From: Kitasatospora acidiphila
GTDB taxonomy: Bacteria > Actinomycetota > Actinomycetes > Streptomycetales > Streptomycetaceae
Assembly: GCF_006636205.1 (NCBI RefSeq)
Contig: NZ_VIGB01000003.1
Coordinates: 1,488,001-1,552,000, forward strand
Direction: 5' to 3'
DNA length: 64,000 bases
Below the pieces are notes generated by a model that saw only the letters and a program-made list of their open reading frames with translations, searched no databases and had not been told where the DNA came from. The position numbers and the translations under genes were made by a program. The number at the start of each line of letters is the position of its first letter. Positions within the stretch are counted from its first letter, which is position 1. Shown here one piece after another: positions 51,443-62,299 of the stretch.

Positions 51443-53114
51443 CAGGCAGTCTCCTCTCGTTCCTCTTCGGCAGCGCGGCTGTGGTCCGGGTAGTGCAGGT
51501 CGAAGGCCGGGCATTCGGAGCGGATCCTGGGCATGGCACGGAAGTTGTGGCGCGGCGGCGGGCAGGAGGTGGCCCACTCCAGCGAGCGGCCGTAGCCCCA
51601 GGGGTCGTCCTCGGTCACCTTGGGACCGGTTCGGCCGGTCAGCCAGACGTTGTAGAGGAACGGCAGGGTGGACAGGCCCAGCGTGAACGCCCCGATGCTG
51701 GAGATGGTGTTGAGCGTGGTGAAGCCGTCCGAGGCCAGGTAGTCGGCGTAGCGGCGGGGCATGCCCTCGGCGCCGAGCCAGTGCTGCACCAGGAAGGTGG
51801 TGTGGAAGCTCGGGTAGAGCAGCCAGAAGTGCACTTTGCCGAGGCGCTCGTTGAGCATCCGGCCGGTCATCTTGGGCCACCAGAAGTAGAACCCGCCGAA
51901 GGTCGCGAAGACCACCGTGCCGAAGAGTACGTAGTGCAGGTGCGCGACGACGAAGAAGCTGTCGCTGACATGGAAGTCGATCGGCGGGGCGGCGAGCAGC
52001 ACGCCCGTCAGACCGCCGAGCAGGAACGTCGTCAGGAATCCCAGGCTGAACAGCATCGGGGTCTCGAAGGAGAGCGATCCGCCCCACAGGGTGCCGACCC
52101 AGTTGAAGAACTTCACGCCGGTCGGCACCGCGATCAGCAGCGAGGTGAGCGAGAAGAACGGCAGCAGCACCTGGCCGGTGACGAACATGTGGTGCGCCCA
52201 GACCACGGCCGACAGTGCGGTGATCGCGATGGTGGCGCCGATCAGGCCGGTGTAGCCGAAGATCGGCTTGCGGCTGAAGACCGGCAGGATCTCGCTGATG
52301 ATGCCGAAGAACGGCAGCGCGACGATGTAGACCTCGGGGTGCCCGAAGAACCAGAACAGGTGCTGCCAGAGCAGCGGGCCGCCGTTGGCCGGGTCGAAGA
52401 CATGGGTGCCGAACCGGCGGTCGGCCTCCAGGGCGAGCAGCGCGGCGGCGAGCACGGGGAAGGCGAGCAGCGCCAGGATCGAGGTGAAGAGCACGTTCCA
52501 GGTGAAGATCGACATCCGGAAGAGGGTCATCCCGGGGCGCGCAGGCAGACGATGGTGGTGATGAAGTTGACCGCGCCGAGGATGGTGCTCAGGCCGGCGA
52601 CCACCAGGCCCATGGTCCACAGGTCGGCGCCCGTGCCGGGGCTGCGCACCGGGCCGTTGAGCGGCGCGTAGGCGAACCAGCCGAACGAGGCGGCGCCGTT
52701 GCTGGTGAAGAAGCCGCCGACCACCATCAGGCCGCCGAGCAGGAACACCCAGTAGGTGAAGGCGTTCAGCCGGGGGAAGGCGACGTCGGGCGAGCCGATC
52801 TGCAGCGGCATCACGGCGTTGGCGAACCCGGCGAAGGTGGGGGTGGCGAAGAGCAGCATCATGATGGTGCCGTGGATGGTGAACAGCTGGTTGTACTGCT
52901 CGGCGGTGAAGAACTGCAGCCCGGGGCGGGCCAGCTCGGCGCGCATCAGCATCGCCAGGATCCCGGCGAACAGGAAGAACCCGAAGGCGGTGGTGAGGTA
53001 GAGGTTGCCGATCGCCTTGTGGTCGGTGGTGGTCAGCCAGCCGAGCACCCGCTCCCCGCGCCGCACCCGCCGCCGCACCGGATCAGCCGTAGCAGCCTGC
53101 ACCAGCTGAGCCAT
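51442..53114 (-). CDS. ctaD: cytochrome c oxidase subunit I (aa3 type; single-base frameshift)
   Basis: The catalytic heme-copper subunit, 557 aa after correction. ATG 53114 ([20 protein letters not shown]) starts the family N terminus ([20 protein letters not shown]). [10 protein letters not shown] gives a low-spin heme His; [19 protein letters not shown] with the Tyr-crosslinked His, and HLHYVLFG follow. The frame breaks at CLRAPG, and [20 protein letters not shown] resumes in the other frame; one extra G in the run at 52531-52533 joins them. With ctaF it forms a minimal second oxidase set; ctaC and ctaE are absent here. Confidence 0.87.
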
Positions 53115-53143
53115 CCGGTCTCCCTCGCCTCTCCCGCACCGAG

Positions 53144-53296
53144 CCACGCGAACCACCAGGCCATGCAACCGACCCGGCCACGCGAACCACCAGGCCATGC
53201 AACCGACCCGGCCACGCGAACCACCAGGCCATGCAACCGACCCGGCCACGCGAACCACCTGGCCATGCAACCGACCCGGCCATGCAACCGCCTCGG
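53144..53296. repeat. 34-bp tandem repeat (four units plus a half) upstream of ctaD
   Basis: Each unit consists of CCACGCGAACCACCAGG followed by CCATGCAACCGACCCGG; the units start at 53144, 53178, 53212 and 53246, and a partial unit covers 53280-53296. The two halves are themselves similar (12 of 17 bases), so a 17-bp ancestral unit is likely. It lies between the divergent ctaD and phosphoribosyltransferase starts. No spacers, so it is not CRISPR. Confidence 0.85.
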
Positions 53297-53370
53297 CGGC
53301 CCGCCACGCGCGCGCCGCGCCGCCGGTAAAGCGCTTGATGCACCGTCAGGGCGATCGGGAGACTCGGGAC

Positions 53371-53913
53371 ATGAAGCAGATCAACGCACGAGAGGCGGTG
53401 CTGGAACACTTCCGCTGGGACGGCGGGCATGCCGACGTCTGGGCGGTCTTCCGGGACGGGGCGGCGCTGGCGGCCGTGGTGCGCGGGCTGGCGGAGCCGT
53501 TCCGGCGCGCGGGCGTGACGGCGGTGGTCGGGCTGGAGTCGCGCGGCTTCCTGCTGGGCGCGGCGGTGGCCGTGCAGTTGGGCGTGGGGTTCGTACCGGT
53601 GCGCAAGGCGGCCGGGCTGTTCCCGGGTGAGAAGCTCATCCGGGAGACCGACCGGGACTACCGCGGGCTGCGGCACACCCTGCGGCTGCAGCGGGCGGCG
53701 CTTGGCGAGCGGGACCGGGTGCTGCTGGTGGACGACTGGATCGAGACCGGCAGCCAGGCGGCCGCGGTGCGCGAGTTGGTGCTGGAGTGCGGGGCGGGCT
53801 GGGCCGGTTGCGCGGTGATCGTCGACCAGTTGACGGGGCGCCGGCGGCCCGCGCTGGGCCCGATCCACGGGCTGCTGCGGGCCGACGAACTGCCGGCTGC
53901 CCTCCATGCCTGA
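53371..53913 (+). CDS. adenine-type phosphoribosyltransferase
   Basis: A 180-aa type I PRTase. ATG 53371 (MKQINAREAVLEHFRWDGGH) is preferred over upstream in-frame codons lying in the repeat. VVGLESRGFLLGAAVAVQLG and FVPVRKAAGLFPGEKL resemble adenine phosphoribosyltransferase, and RVLLVDDWIETGSQAAAVRE is the PRPP-binding loop. The usual EYG segment is replaced by RDYRGLRHTLRLQ. It may act on another purine-like substrate or be regulatory. Confidence 0.82.
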   Translation: MKQINAREAVLEHFRWDGGHADVWAVFRDGAALAAVVRGLAEPFRRAGVTAVVGLESRGFLLGAAVAVQLGVGFVPVRKAAGLFPGEKLIRETDRDYRGLRHTLRLQRAALGERDRVLLVDDWIETGSQAAAVRELVLECGAGWAGCAVIVDQLTGRRRPALGPIHGLLRADELPAALHA

Positions 53914-53952
53914 GCCGACGAACTGCCAACAAGTGCTGGGGAGTTGACGGAG

Positions 53953-55095
53953 CTACCGCTCCGCCCGTGACCGCTTGACGGTGCGGAACCGGCGGGCCAC
54001 CGCCCGGGCGAGGTCGGCGGCGCCGATCAGGCCGGCCTCGTTGCCCAGAGCAGCCGGCACGATCTGCGCCTCGGGGCGGAAGCCGCGGCCGGTGAGGGTG
54101 CGGCGGAACGCGTCCTGGGCGGGCCCGAGCAGCAGGTCGCCGGCCGCCGAGACGCCGCCGCCGATCACGAACCGGCCGGGGTCCAGGGCAGCCGCGAGGT
54201 TGGCCAGGCCCACGCCCAGCCAGCTGCCGATGTCGTGCAGCAGCTCCACGGCCATCGGGTCGCCGGCCCGGGCGGCCTCGGTGACCAGCGGCCCGGTGAT
54301 CGCGGTGACGTCGCCGCCGACCCGGGCCAGCAGCGGCTGCGCCACCGGCGACTCGGCGGCGGCCAGCTCGCGGGCCTCGCGGACCAGGGCGTTGCCGGAG
54401 GAGTACTGCTCCCAGCAGCCCCGGTTGCCGCACGGGCAGCGGTGCCCGCCGGGCACCACCTGCATGTGGCCGAACTCCCCCGCCAGGCCGAACCGCCCCC
54501 GGTCCACCCGGCCCTGGCGGACCAGCGCGCCGCCGATCCCGGTGCCCAGGGTGATCATCACCAGCAGGTCCTCGTCCCGCCCGGCGCCGAACCGCCACTC
54601 GGCCCAGGCGGCGGCATTGGCGTCGTTCTCGACGACCACCGGGAACTTCAGCCGGTCGCTGAGGGCCTCGCGCAGCGGTTCGTCCCGCCAGTTGAGGTGC
54701 GGGGCGAACAGCACCCGGGAGCGGTCGGAGTCGACCCAGCCGGCCGCGCCGATGCCGACCGCGTGCACGTCGTGCCGGTCGGCGAGCTCCAGGACCAGTT
54801 CGACGATGACGTCCTCGACCACCTTGGGGCTCTTGCTCTTGTCCGGGGTGTCCGCGCGCAGCTGCTCGACGATGGTGCCCTCGCCGCTCACCACCCCGGC
54901 GACGACCTTGGTGCCGCCGATGTCGATCCCGATGGTGGGCAGCCGGAGCACCCCGGCGGGCAGGGTGCGGCGGCGCCGGTCGCGGTAGTCGTCGGTCTGG
55001 TGCGGCCGGCCGGCCCGCTGGCCGAGGCCGCGCTGTCCGAGACCGAGGAGGGCGGGCAGGACGGGTTGGCCACCACGGGCGGAGGACTGGTTCAC
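53953..55095 (-). CDS. glk: ROK-family glucokinase
   Basis: A sugar kinase of up to 380 aa. The catalytic part begins LPTIGIDIGGTKVVAGVVSG, the phosphate 1 motif, at about residue 53. VVENDANAAAWAEWRFGAGR and LGTGIGGALV are the catalytic regions. GHRCPCGNRGCWEQYSSGNA is the ROK zinc signature (CxCGxxGCxE). FVIGGGVSAAGDLLLG ends the ATP site. In Streptomyces the ROK glucokinase mediates glucose phosphorylation and carbon repression. The N-terminal 50 residues are Gly/Arg-rich and a later start is possible. Confidence 0.87.
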   Translation of the reverse strand: MNQSSARGGQPVLPALLGLGQRGLGQRAGRPHQTDDYRDRRRRTLPAGVLRLPTIGIDIGGTKVVAGVVSGEGTIVEQLRADTPDKSKSPKVVEDVIVELVLELADRHDVHAVGIGAAGWVDSDRSRVLFAPHLNWRDEPLREALSDRLKFPVVVENDANAAAWAEWRFGAGRDEDLLVMITLGTGIGGALVRQGRVDRGRFGLAGEFGHMQVVPGGHRCPCGNRGCWEQYSSGNALVREARELAAAESPVAQPLLARVGGDVTAITGPLVTEAARAGDPMAVELLHDIGSWLGVGLANLAAALDPGRFVIGGGVSAAGDLLLGPAQDAFRRTLTGRGFRPEAQIVPAALGNEAGLIGAADLARAVARRFRTVKRSRAER

Positions 55096-55355
55096 GCGGA
55101 GACGATACGCCCCGTCAGATGGGAAGCCGCTGATCGAATCCTGAAGATGGGACCCTCCGGTGCACGAGGAGCCCCCGGACAGGTGTCAAACTAGTGACGG
55201 TCACAACGGGGACATTCAAGTACACGTGATCTTTCTCTCAGGTTCCTCTCGGGTTTGAGGTAACCGATCATGCGTTCACCGCGTCCCCGTATAAGTGAGT
55301 GCGCACCGGCCATGGGGGTCCGGGCGATTAGGAATCCCGGATACGAGATACATAG

Positions 55356-56489
55356 ATGCAACTGACAGGTCAGCCCTTCCTGATCCTTACGATCATCCTG
55401 GTGCCGGTCTCCATCCTGCTGGCGATGCTGCTCTGGGGGCGGGTCGGCGGCCCCAAGCCGGTGCAGTTCCTGGCCCGGCTGATCATGATCCTGTTCTGCC
55501 AGGCGACGGCCGTGACCATGGTCTTCGTGATGGTGAACAACGCCAACATGATCTACGGCAGCTGGAGCGACCTGCTCGGTTCGGACGAGCACGTGCAGGC
55601 GGTGCCCGCCCCGCCGGCCGACGCCGCGGCCGGTCAGAAGGGCGGGCCGGGGTCGGGCAGCGACGCCAAGCCGGCGAAGGCGCTGCAGCAGTTCAAGGCC
55701 GTGGACGACCCGCTGGTGCCGAAGGACGTGCAGACCACCGATCTGAAGGGTCAGCTGTCCGGGGTGACCGCCGAGGTCAACGTGTGGCTGCCGCCGCAGT
55801 ACAACGACCCGGCGTACAAGGACAAGAAGTTCCCGGTGGTCGAGATGCTGCCGGGCTTCCCGGGGTCCTCGAAGGCCTGGTTCGGCTCGCTGAAGGTCAC
55901 CGAGCAGCTGAAGCCGCTGATGCAGTCCGGCAAGGTGACGCCGTTCATCCTGATCTCGCCGCGCACCCAGCTGATCAGCACCACCGTGGACACCGGCTGC
56001 GCCGATGTGCCGGGCAAGGTCAACGCGGACACCTGGCTCTCCCGTGACGTGCCGCAGATGATCATGGACAACTTCCGGGCCGAGACCTCGGCGGACGGCT
56101 GGGCGATCCTGGGGTACTCGGCCGGTGCGCACTGCGCGGACCGGATGGCGCTGCTGCACCCGGACCGCTTCCGCGCCGGGATAAGCCTCTCCGGCTACAA
56201 CGACCCGCACTCCGAGGAGCTGTCGCTGACCGCCAAGGACCCGCTGCGGCAGACCTCCAACCCCCTCTACATCCTGGAGCACGCCACCACCCCGCCGCAC
56301 GTCGCGCTCTACCAGAGCGGCGGCAAGGGCGACGGCTACGAGGACGGTCAGGCGCTGGCCGCCGCCGCCAAGTCGCCCACCTCGGTGACCGTGCAGCTGA
56401 CGCCCGGTTCGCACACCCCGTCGCTGTGGCGCCCGATGATCCCCGGCATCTTCGAGTGGCTGAGCGGCATCATCCCGGCTCCGCGCTGA
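55356..56489 (+). CDS. membrane-anchored esterase (putative esterase D/antigen 85-like fold)
   Basis: A 377-aa alpha/beta hydrolase. Two N-terminal helices (FLILTIILVPVSILLAMLLW and LIMILFCQATAVTMVFVMV) anchor it, then a linker rich in Gly/Ala/Lys, then the catalytic domain. VVEMLPGFPGSSKAWF is the oxyanion region, WAILGYSAGAHCADRMAL the nucleophile elbow (G-Y-S-A-G), and a late GSHTPSLWRPMIP supplies the His. The domain resembles antigen 85-like esterases. It follows the divergent glucokinase; a strong terminator closes it. Confidence 0.87.
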   Translation: MQLTGQPFLILTIILVPVSILLAMLLWGRVGGPKPVQFLARLIMILFCQATAVTMVFVMVNNANMIYGSWSDLLGSDEHVQAVPAPPADAAAGQKGGPGSGSDAKPAKALQQFKAVDDPLVPKDVQTTDLKGQLSGVTAEVNVWLPPQYNDPAYKDKKFPVVEMLPGFPGSSKAWFGSLKVTEQLKPLMQSGKVTPFILISPRTQLISTTVDTGCADVPGKVNADTWLSRDVPQMIMDNFRAETSADGWAILGYSAGAHCADRMALLHPDRFRAGISLSGYNDPHSEELSLTAKDPLRQTSNPLYILEHATTPPHVALYQSGGKGDGYEDGQALAAAAKSPTSVTVQLTPGSHTPSLWRPMIPGIFEWLSGIIPAPR

Positions 56490-56542
56490 CCTGACAGCAG
56501 AGCGGCTGACCTGACGGCAGACACGGCTGACCTGTCAGCGAA

Positions 56543-56580
56543 ACGGCGCCCGGCGGATCATCGGATCCGCCGGGCGCCGT
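56543..56580. terminator. strong intrinsic terminator between esterase and pucR
   Basis: A perfect 17-bp stem (ACGGCGCCCGGCGGATC with GATCCGCCGGGCGCCGT) has a four-base loop. It lies between convergent genes. The 50 bp before it contain three near-repeats of GGCTGACCTGACGGCAGA. Confidence 0.75.
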
Positions 56581-56597
56581 CCTGCGCACAGGGTTCG

Positions 56598-58187
56598 TCA
56601 GGCCAGCTCCAGCGCCAGGTAGAAGTCCACCCGGTCCTCCAGCCGCGACAGGTCACGGCCGGTCAGCTCCTCGATCCGGCCGATCCGGTACCGCAGGGTG
56701 TTGACGTGCACGTGCAGTTGGGCGGCGCAGCGGGTCCAGGAGCCGTCGGAGCGCAGGAAGGCCTCCAGGGTGCGGACCAGGTCGGCCTGGTGCTCAAGGT
56801 CGTAGCCGATCACCTTGTCGAGCAGCCGGCTGCGGAACGCGCGCCGCACCTCGTCGGGCACGGCGGCCAGCAGCAGTACGTGGGAGGCGAGCGCCTCGGG
56901 GCCGGCCACGCAGACCCGGCCGACCCGGGAGGCGGCGATCCGGCGGGCGTGCCGGGCCTCCTCCAGGGCGCCGCGCAGGGCGCCGGCCGCCTGGGCGGGG
57001 GCGGAGACGCCGACGGTGATCCGGCCGGCCGAGCCGAGCCCGGCCTCCAGCGGGGCCAGCAGGTCGCGCAGCGCGTCGGCCGGTACGGGCTCCTCGGGCG
57101 CGGGCAGCACCACCACGGCGCCGGTGCCGTTGCCCGCGACCAGCGCGCGGTCGGCGGTGTCGGTGAGCGCCTCCTCCAGGACCGCTCGCACCGCGCCTTC
57201 CGGCAGGCCCACTCCCTCGGCGCTGAGGACCAGCCAAGTCTCCTCGGGTGTGGGCGAGTTGGCTGCGGAGCTCGGGTATCCGGCCATCACGGCGGAGGCG
57301 TGCAGGGTGCGGCTGGTCTCAGCCGGGTCGGCGTCGCGTTGCAGCAGTGCCAGGATCTCGTCGGCGAGGCGGCGGCGCAGCCGGCGGTCCTCGTCGCGGC
57401 GGGTGCGTTCGGCGGCGACCAGCCCGGCCAGGTTCTCGGCCAGCTGCTGGCGCTTGGCGGTCCATTCGGTGATGTCGCCGGCGACGGCCAGCAGCCAGTC
57501 GGCGAGCGGAGCCGGCGCCTCGGGGTCGGCGGGGGCGGGCAGCAGCGAGTAGGTGCCGGTGGCCGACTGGGCCCGGTGCGGCGGGCGGCGGCGCTGCCGC
57601 TGGGCGGCCAGGTGGGCGCGGACCAGCTGGTCGCGGTCGGCGGCGCCGAGGTGCTCGGCCGGCCCGGCGATCACCCGGCCGGTCGGGCTGAGCACCCAGC
57701 AGTCCAGGTCGAGGTCGCCGCCGAGCAGCTGCAGGACGGCGTCCAGTCCGCCGCCGCCGGCCGCGGAGACCAGCTGGCGGTGCCGGTCGACCAGTGCGGC
57801 CAGGTCGGCGGCACGGTCGGCGGAGACCTGGCGGCCGACGTACTCGGTGAGGGTGGCGAAGGCCATGTCGTCGGGGACGGCCAGCAGCGGCATCCGGTGC
57901 CGGCGGCAGGCCTCGATCAGGTCGTCGGGGATCGGGCCGACCTCGGCCGCACCGGCCGCCAGCGCCACCGCCCCGCCGGCCACCAGGGTGCGCACGAAGC
58001 GCTCGGAGTCCACCGGTGCGGTGCGCCAGAGCATGCCGGTGATGACCAGCTCGCCGCCGTGCAGATAGCGGCTGGGGTCCTGTAGGTCCGTGGTCATCAC
58101 CCCGGTGACCTGCCGGTCGAGCTCCTCCTCGGCGGCCAGCAGGCGCAGCCGTGGTGCGCCGGGGGTGAGCAGGTCACGGACGCGCAT
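56598..58187 (-). CDS. pucR: PucR-family transcriptional regulator of purine catabolism
   Basis: A 529-aa regulator. Residues 1-130 are the PucR N-terminal domain (MRVRDLLTPGAPRLRLLAAE; GGELVITGMLWRTAPV). The middle is a GAF/GGDEF-like sensory region with LVDRHRQLVSAAGGGGLDAV. The C-terminal PucR HTH is CAAQLHVHVNTLRYRIGRIE then ELTGRDLSRLEDR. It is divergent from the xanthine dehydrogenase operon, so it very likely controls that operon in response to purine availability. Confidence 0.9.
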   Translation of the reverse strand: MRVRDLLTPGAPRLRLLAAEEELDRQVTGVMTTDLQDPSRYLHGGELVITGMLWRTAPVDSERFVRTLVAGGAVALAAGAAEVGPIPDDLIEACRRHRMPLLAVPDDMAFATLTEYVGRQVSADRAADLAALVDRHRQLVSAAGGGGLDAVLQLLGGDLDLDCWVLSPTGRVIAGPAEHLGAADRDQLVRAHLAAQRQRRRPPHRAQSATGTYSLLPAPADPEAPAPLADWLLAVAGDITEWTAKRQQLAENLAGLVAAERTRRDEDRRLRRRLADEILALLQRDADPAETSRTLHASAVMAGYPSSAANSPTPEETWLVLSAEGVGLPEGAVRAVLEEALTDTADRALVAGNGTGAVVVLPAPEEPVPADALRDLLAPLEAGLGSAGRITVGVSAPAQAAGALRGALEEARHARRIAASRVGRVCVAGPEALASHVLLLAAVPDEVRRAFRSRLLDKVIGYDLEHQADLVRTLEAFLRSDGSWTRCAAQLHVHVNTLRYRIGRIEELTGRDLSRLEDRVDFYLALELA

Positions 58188-58560
58188 CCGCTGACTCCTT
58201 CGTCTGAACGGTGGGTGACCAGGTGGGTGACCGGGTGGGTCGGGACGGGACGGGTGGACGACGGGAGGACAGTGTGCCCGATGCCGCGGGTCTTCGCTGC
58301 GGGCCGGTGCGCGGCGCCGTCGCTTCGGACGTCGTCACCGGATTACGGTCGATAGGGACGGCCGGGGCGTCGGTGCTCGCAGGGCGTTCGCCGTGCTCAG
58401 CGGCGCCCTCGGGGCCCTCTTAGAGGAACGTACAGGATCCCGGCTGGCGGCGGCGCACGGGCTTCATGCCATCGGTGACTGCCTCGCCGGCTCCGGACGG
58501 CGGTTCACTGGCCGTACGCCGCCGGACACGCCGCGGTGACCGAGGTGAGGAGACACCCGC
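58188..58560. promoter_or_regulatory. 373-bp divergent regulatory gap between pucR and xdhB
   Basis: The gap has no credible gene. Next to pucR lies a run of short repeats (GTGGGTGACC three times, then GGGACGGGACGGG). On the xdh side GAGGTGAGGAGACACCCGC precedes the xdhB ATG and contains the ribosome-binding site. TAGAGGAACGTACAGGATCC near 58423 may hold a -10-like element. PucR sites would be expected here, but I see no perfect palindrome. Confidence 0.4.
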
Positions 58561-59447
58561 ATGGAGTTCCTGCGGCCCGCCAGTTGGGACGAGGCACTCG
58601 CCGCCAAGGCCGAGTGTCCGACCGCGCTGCCGATCTCGGGCGGCACCGACGTCATGGTCGAGATCAACTTCGACGTGCACCGGCCGGCGGCGCTGCTCGA
58701 CCTGAACCGGATCACCGAGCTGGCCGAGTGGTCGATCGAGGACGAGGTCGTCAGGCTCGGCGCCGCGGTGCCGTACGCGCGGATCATCGAGGAGCTGTCC
58801 GGCCCGCTGCCGGGCCTGGCGCTGGCGGCGCACACGGTCGGTTCGCCGCAGATCCGCAACCGCGGCACGGTCGGCGGCAACCTGGGCGCCGCCTCCCCCG
58901 CCGGTGACTCGCACCCGGCGCTGCTGGCGGCCGGCCGCGAGGTCTTCGTCGAGGCGGCCTCGCGGGCGCGCGGCACCCGGCTGATCCCGATCGACGACTT
59001 CTTCCTCGGGGTGAAGCGCAACGCGCTGGAGCCGGACGAGCTGATCCGCCGGGTGCACATCCCGGTCGCGGACGGCCCGCAGCAGTTCTCCAAGATCGGC
59101 ACCCGCAACGCCATGGTGATCGCGGTGGCCGCGTTCGGCCTGGCACTGCACCCGAGGAGCCGCACGGTGGGCGCCGGGATCGGCTCGGCGGCCCCGACGC
59201 CGCGCCGGGCCCTCGAGGCGGAGCGGTACCTGGAGGGTGTGCTCGCCGAGCGCGGCCTGTGGGAGTCGGGCGAGGTGCTCGGCGGCGAGGTGGTCCAGCG
59301 GTTCGGCGAGCTGGTCCGGGCGGCCGCCTCGCCGATCGACGACGTGCGCGGCACCGCCGACTACCGGCGGCACACTCTGGCGGTGATGGCCCGGCGCACC
59401 CTCACCTGGTGTTGGAACGACTACGGCAAGCAGATCAGGAGCGCGGC

Positions 59448-59451
<4 letters not shown>
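58561..59451 (+). CDS. xdhB: xanthine dehydrogenase FAD-binding subunit
   Basis: A 296-aa subunit carrying FAD in the electron path from the molybdenum centre. ATG 58561 follows GAGGAGACACCCGC. PISGGTDVMVEINFDVHRPA is the FAD-binding motif, and TVGSPQIRNRGTVGGNLGAA the second conserved segment. FSKIGTRNAMVIAVAAFGLA and the C-terminal YRRHTLAVMARRTL complete the family pattern. The stop overlaps the iron-sulfur subunit start (ATGA). Gene letters follow the E. coli convention. Confidence 0.92.
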
Positions 59452-59923
<472 letters not shown>

Positions 59924-59927
<4 letters not shown>

Positions 59928-62283
59928 GCGATCGCACGATCCAGGAGCAGAAGAACCTGCGGAAGCTCAACCAGGCGTCCAAGGACGGCATCGGCGGCTC
60001 CCCGCTGCGCCCGGACGGCACCTTGAAGGTGAAGGGCGAGTTCGCCTACTCCTCCGACCTGTGGCACGAGGACATGCTCTGGGGCATGGCGCTGCGCTCG
60101 CCGCATCCCCGGGCGAACATCCTCTCGGTGGACGTCTCGCAGGCGCTCAAGCTGCCGGGCGTCTACGCGGTGCTGACCCATGAGGACATCCCCGGCGCCA
60201 AGTTCTACGGCCTGGAGATCGCGGACCAGCCGGCGCTGGCGATCGACAAGGTCCGCTACCACGGCGAGGCGATCGCCATCGTGGCGGCCGACCATCCGGA
60301 GACCGCCCGCCGCGCGGTGGGCAGGATCGAGGTCGAGTACGAGGTGCTCCCCCGATCGTCACCGAGGAGCAGTGCCTGCACCCGGAGGTCCACGGCTACG
60401 TCCATGAGCCGCACGAGTACAAGTCGCACGCCTACGGCAACATCTGCCACCAGCAGAGGCTGGTCCACGGTCTGGGCGTGACCGACGAGGTGCGGGCGAT
60501 GGCGGATGTCGTCGTCAGGGGCGAGTACGAGGTCGGCATGCAGGACCAGGCCTTCCTGGGCCCGGAGTCCGGTCTCGCGGTGCCGGCCGAGGACGGCGGC
60601 GTCGACCTCTATGTGGCCACCCAGTGGCTGCATGTGGACCGGCAGCAGATCGCCCCGGTGCTGGGCCTGCCCGAGGAGAAGGTGCGGCTCACCCTGGCCG
60701 GGGTCGGCGGGGCGTTCGGCGGCCGCGAGGACCTCTCGATGCAGATCCACGCCTGCCTGCTGGCGCTGCGCACCGGCAAGCCGGTGAAGATCGTCTACGC
60801 CCGGGACGAGTCCTTCTTCGGCCATGTGCACCGCCACCCGGCGCGCCTGACCTACGAGCACGGCGCCACCCGGGACGGCAAATTGGTCTTCTCCGACGCC
60901 CGGATCGTGCTGGACGGCGGCGCCTACGCGTCCGCGTCCCCGGCCGTGGTGGGCAACGCGGCCTCGCTGGGCAACGGACCGTACGTGATCCCCAACGTGC
61001 GGATGCACGCGCTCGCGCTGTACAGCAACAACCCGTCCTGCGGGGCGATGCGCGGCTTCGGCGCGGTGCAGGCGGCGTTCGCCTACGAGAGCCAGATGGA
61101 CAAGCTGGCCGCGGCACTCGACATGGATCCGGTGGTGCTGCGCCAGCTCAACGCCATGACGGAGGGCGACCTGATGCCGACCGGGCAGCGGATCGACTCG
61201 CCGGCCCCGGTCGCCGAACTGCTGCAGCGGGTCAAGGACATGCCGCTGCCGCCGCCGCTGGACCTGGCCGACCTGGACATCCGCCTGCTGCCCGGCGCGT
61301 GCTCCAACACCTCGCACGGCGAGGGCATCGTGCGCGGCGTCGGCTACTCGGTGGGCATCAAGAACGTCGGCTTCTCCGAGGGCTTCGACGACTACTCCAC
61401 CGCCCGGGTGCGCCTGGAGGTGATCGGCGGCGAGCCGGTGGCCATGGTGCACACCGCGATGGCCGAGGTGGGGCAGGGCGGCATCACGGTGCACGCCCAG
61501 ATCGTCCGCACCGAGCTGGGCGTCGAGCAGGTGACCATCCACCCGGCCAACACCGAGGTCGGCTCGGCGGGTTCGACCTCCGCCTCCCGCCAGACCTACA
61601 TGACCGGCGGCGCGGTCAAGCTGGCCGCCGAGGCGGTCAGGCAGGAGCTGATCGCCAAGGGCCGCCGGCGGTACGGCTGGACGCAGCACGACATCGAGCT
61701 GGCTGACGGCAAGGTGGTCTCGAAGTCCGCCGGAGTGCTGGTCCCCATGGTGGAGTTGCTCGGTGACGAGGCGATCGAGCTGACCCGCGAGCACCACCAC
61801 CGCCCCACCGAGGCGTTCGACCCGGAGACCGGCCAGGGTTTCGGCCACGTGCAGTACAGCTTCTGCGCCAACCGCGCGGTGGTGGACGTGGATGTGGAAC
61901 TGGGCCTGGTCAAGGTGGTGGAGCTGACGGCGGTCCAGGACGTCGGCAAGGCGCTCAACCCGCTCTCGGTGGTCGGCCAGATCCAGGGCGGCTGCACCCA
62001 GGCGCTCGGCCTGGCGGTGATGGAGGAGATCATCGTCAGGGACGGCAAGGTGCGCAACGCCTCGTTCACCGACTACCTGATCCCCACCATCCTGGACACC
62101 CCGCCGATCCCGGTGGAGATCCTCGAACTGCCTGACCCCAACGCCCCGTACGGGCTGCGCGGGGTCGGCGAGGCGCCCACCGTCTCCGCAACCCCCTCGA
62201 TCGTCGCCGCGATCCGCCAGGCGACCGGGATCGCCCTGAACCGCATCCCGGTCCGTCCCGAGCACCTCACCGGGACGCTTTGA
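59924..62283 (+). CDS. xdhA: xanthine dehydrogenase molybdenum-binding subunit (single-base frameshift)
   Basis: The catalytic Mo-cofactor subunit, 786 aa when corrected, oxidising hypoxanthine/xanthine toward urate. ATG 59924 overlaps the xdhC stop. RPDGTLKVKGEFAYSSDLWH begins the family. After IEVEYEVLP the frame breaks at the CCCCC run 60349-60353; one added C gives PIVTEEQCLHPEVHGY and joins the remaining 600 residues. GGAFGGREDLSMQ, AMRGFGAVQ, and the C-terminal GVGEAPTVSATPSIVAA (active-site Glu loop) are present. The break is likely a sequence error. Confidence 0.88.
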
Positions 62284-62299
62284 CGCGCTCCCCGGGCCC

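Noticed and set aside
53144..53296. CRISPR-like look of the 34-bp repeats
   Set aside because: Units abut with no unique spacers and there are no cas genes.
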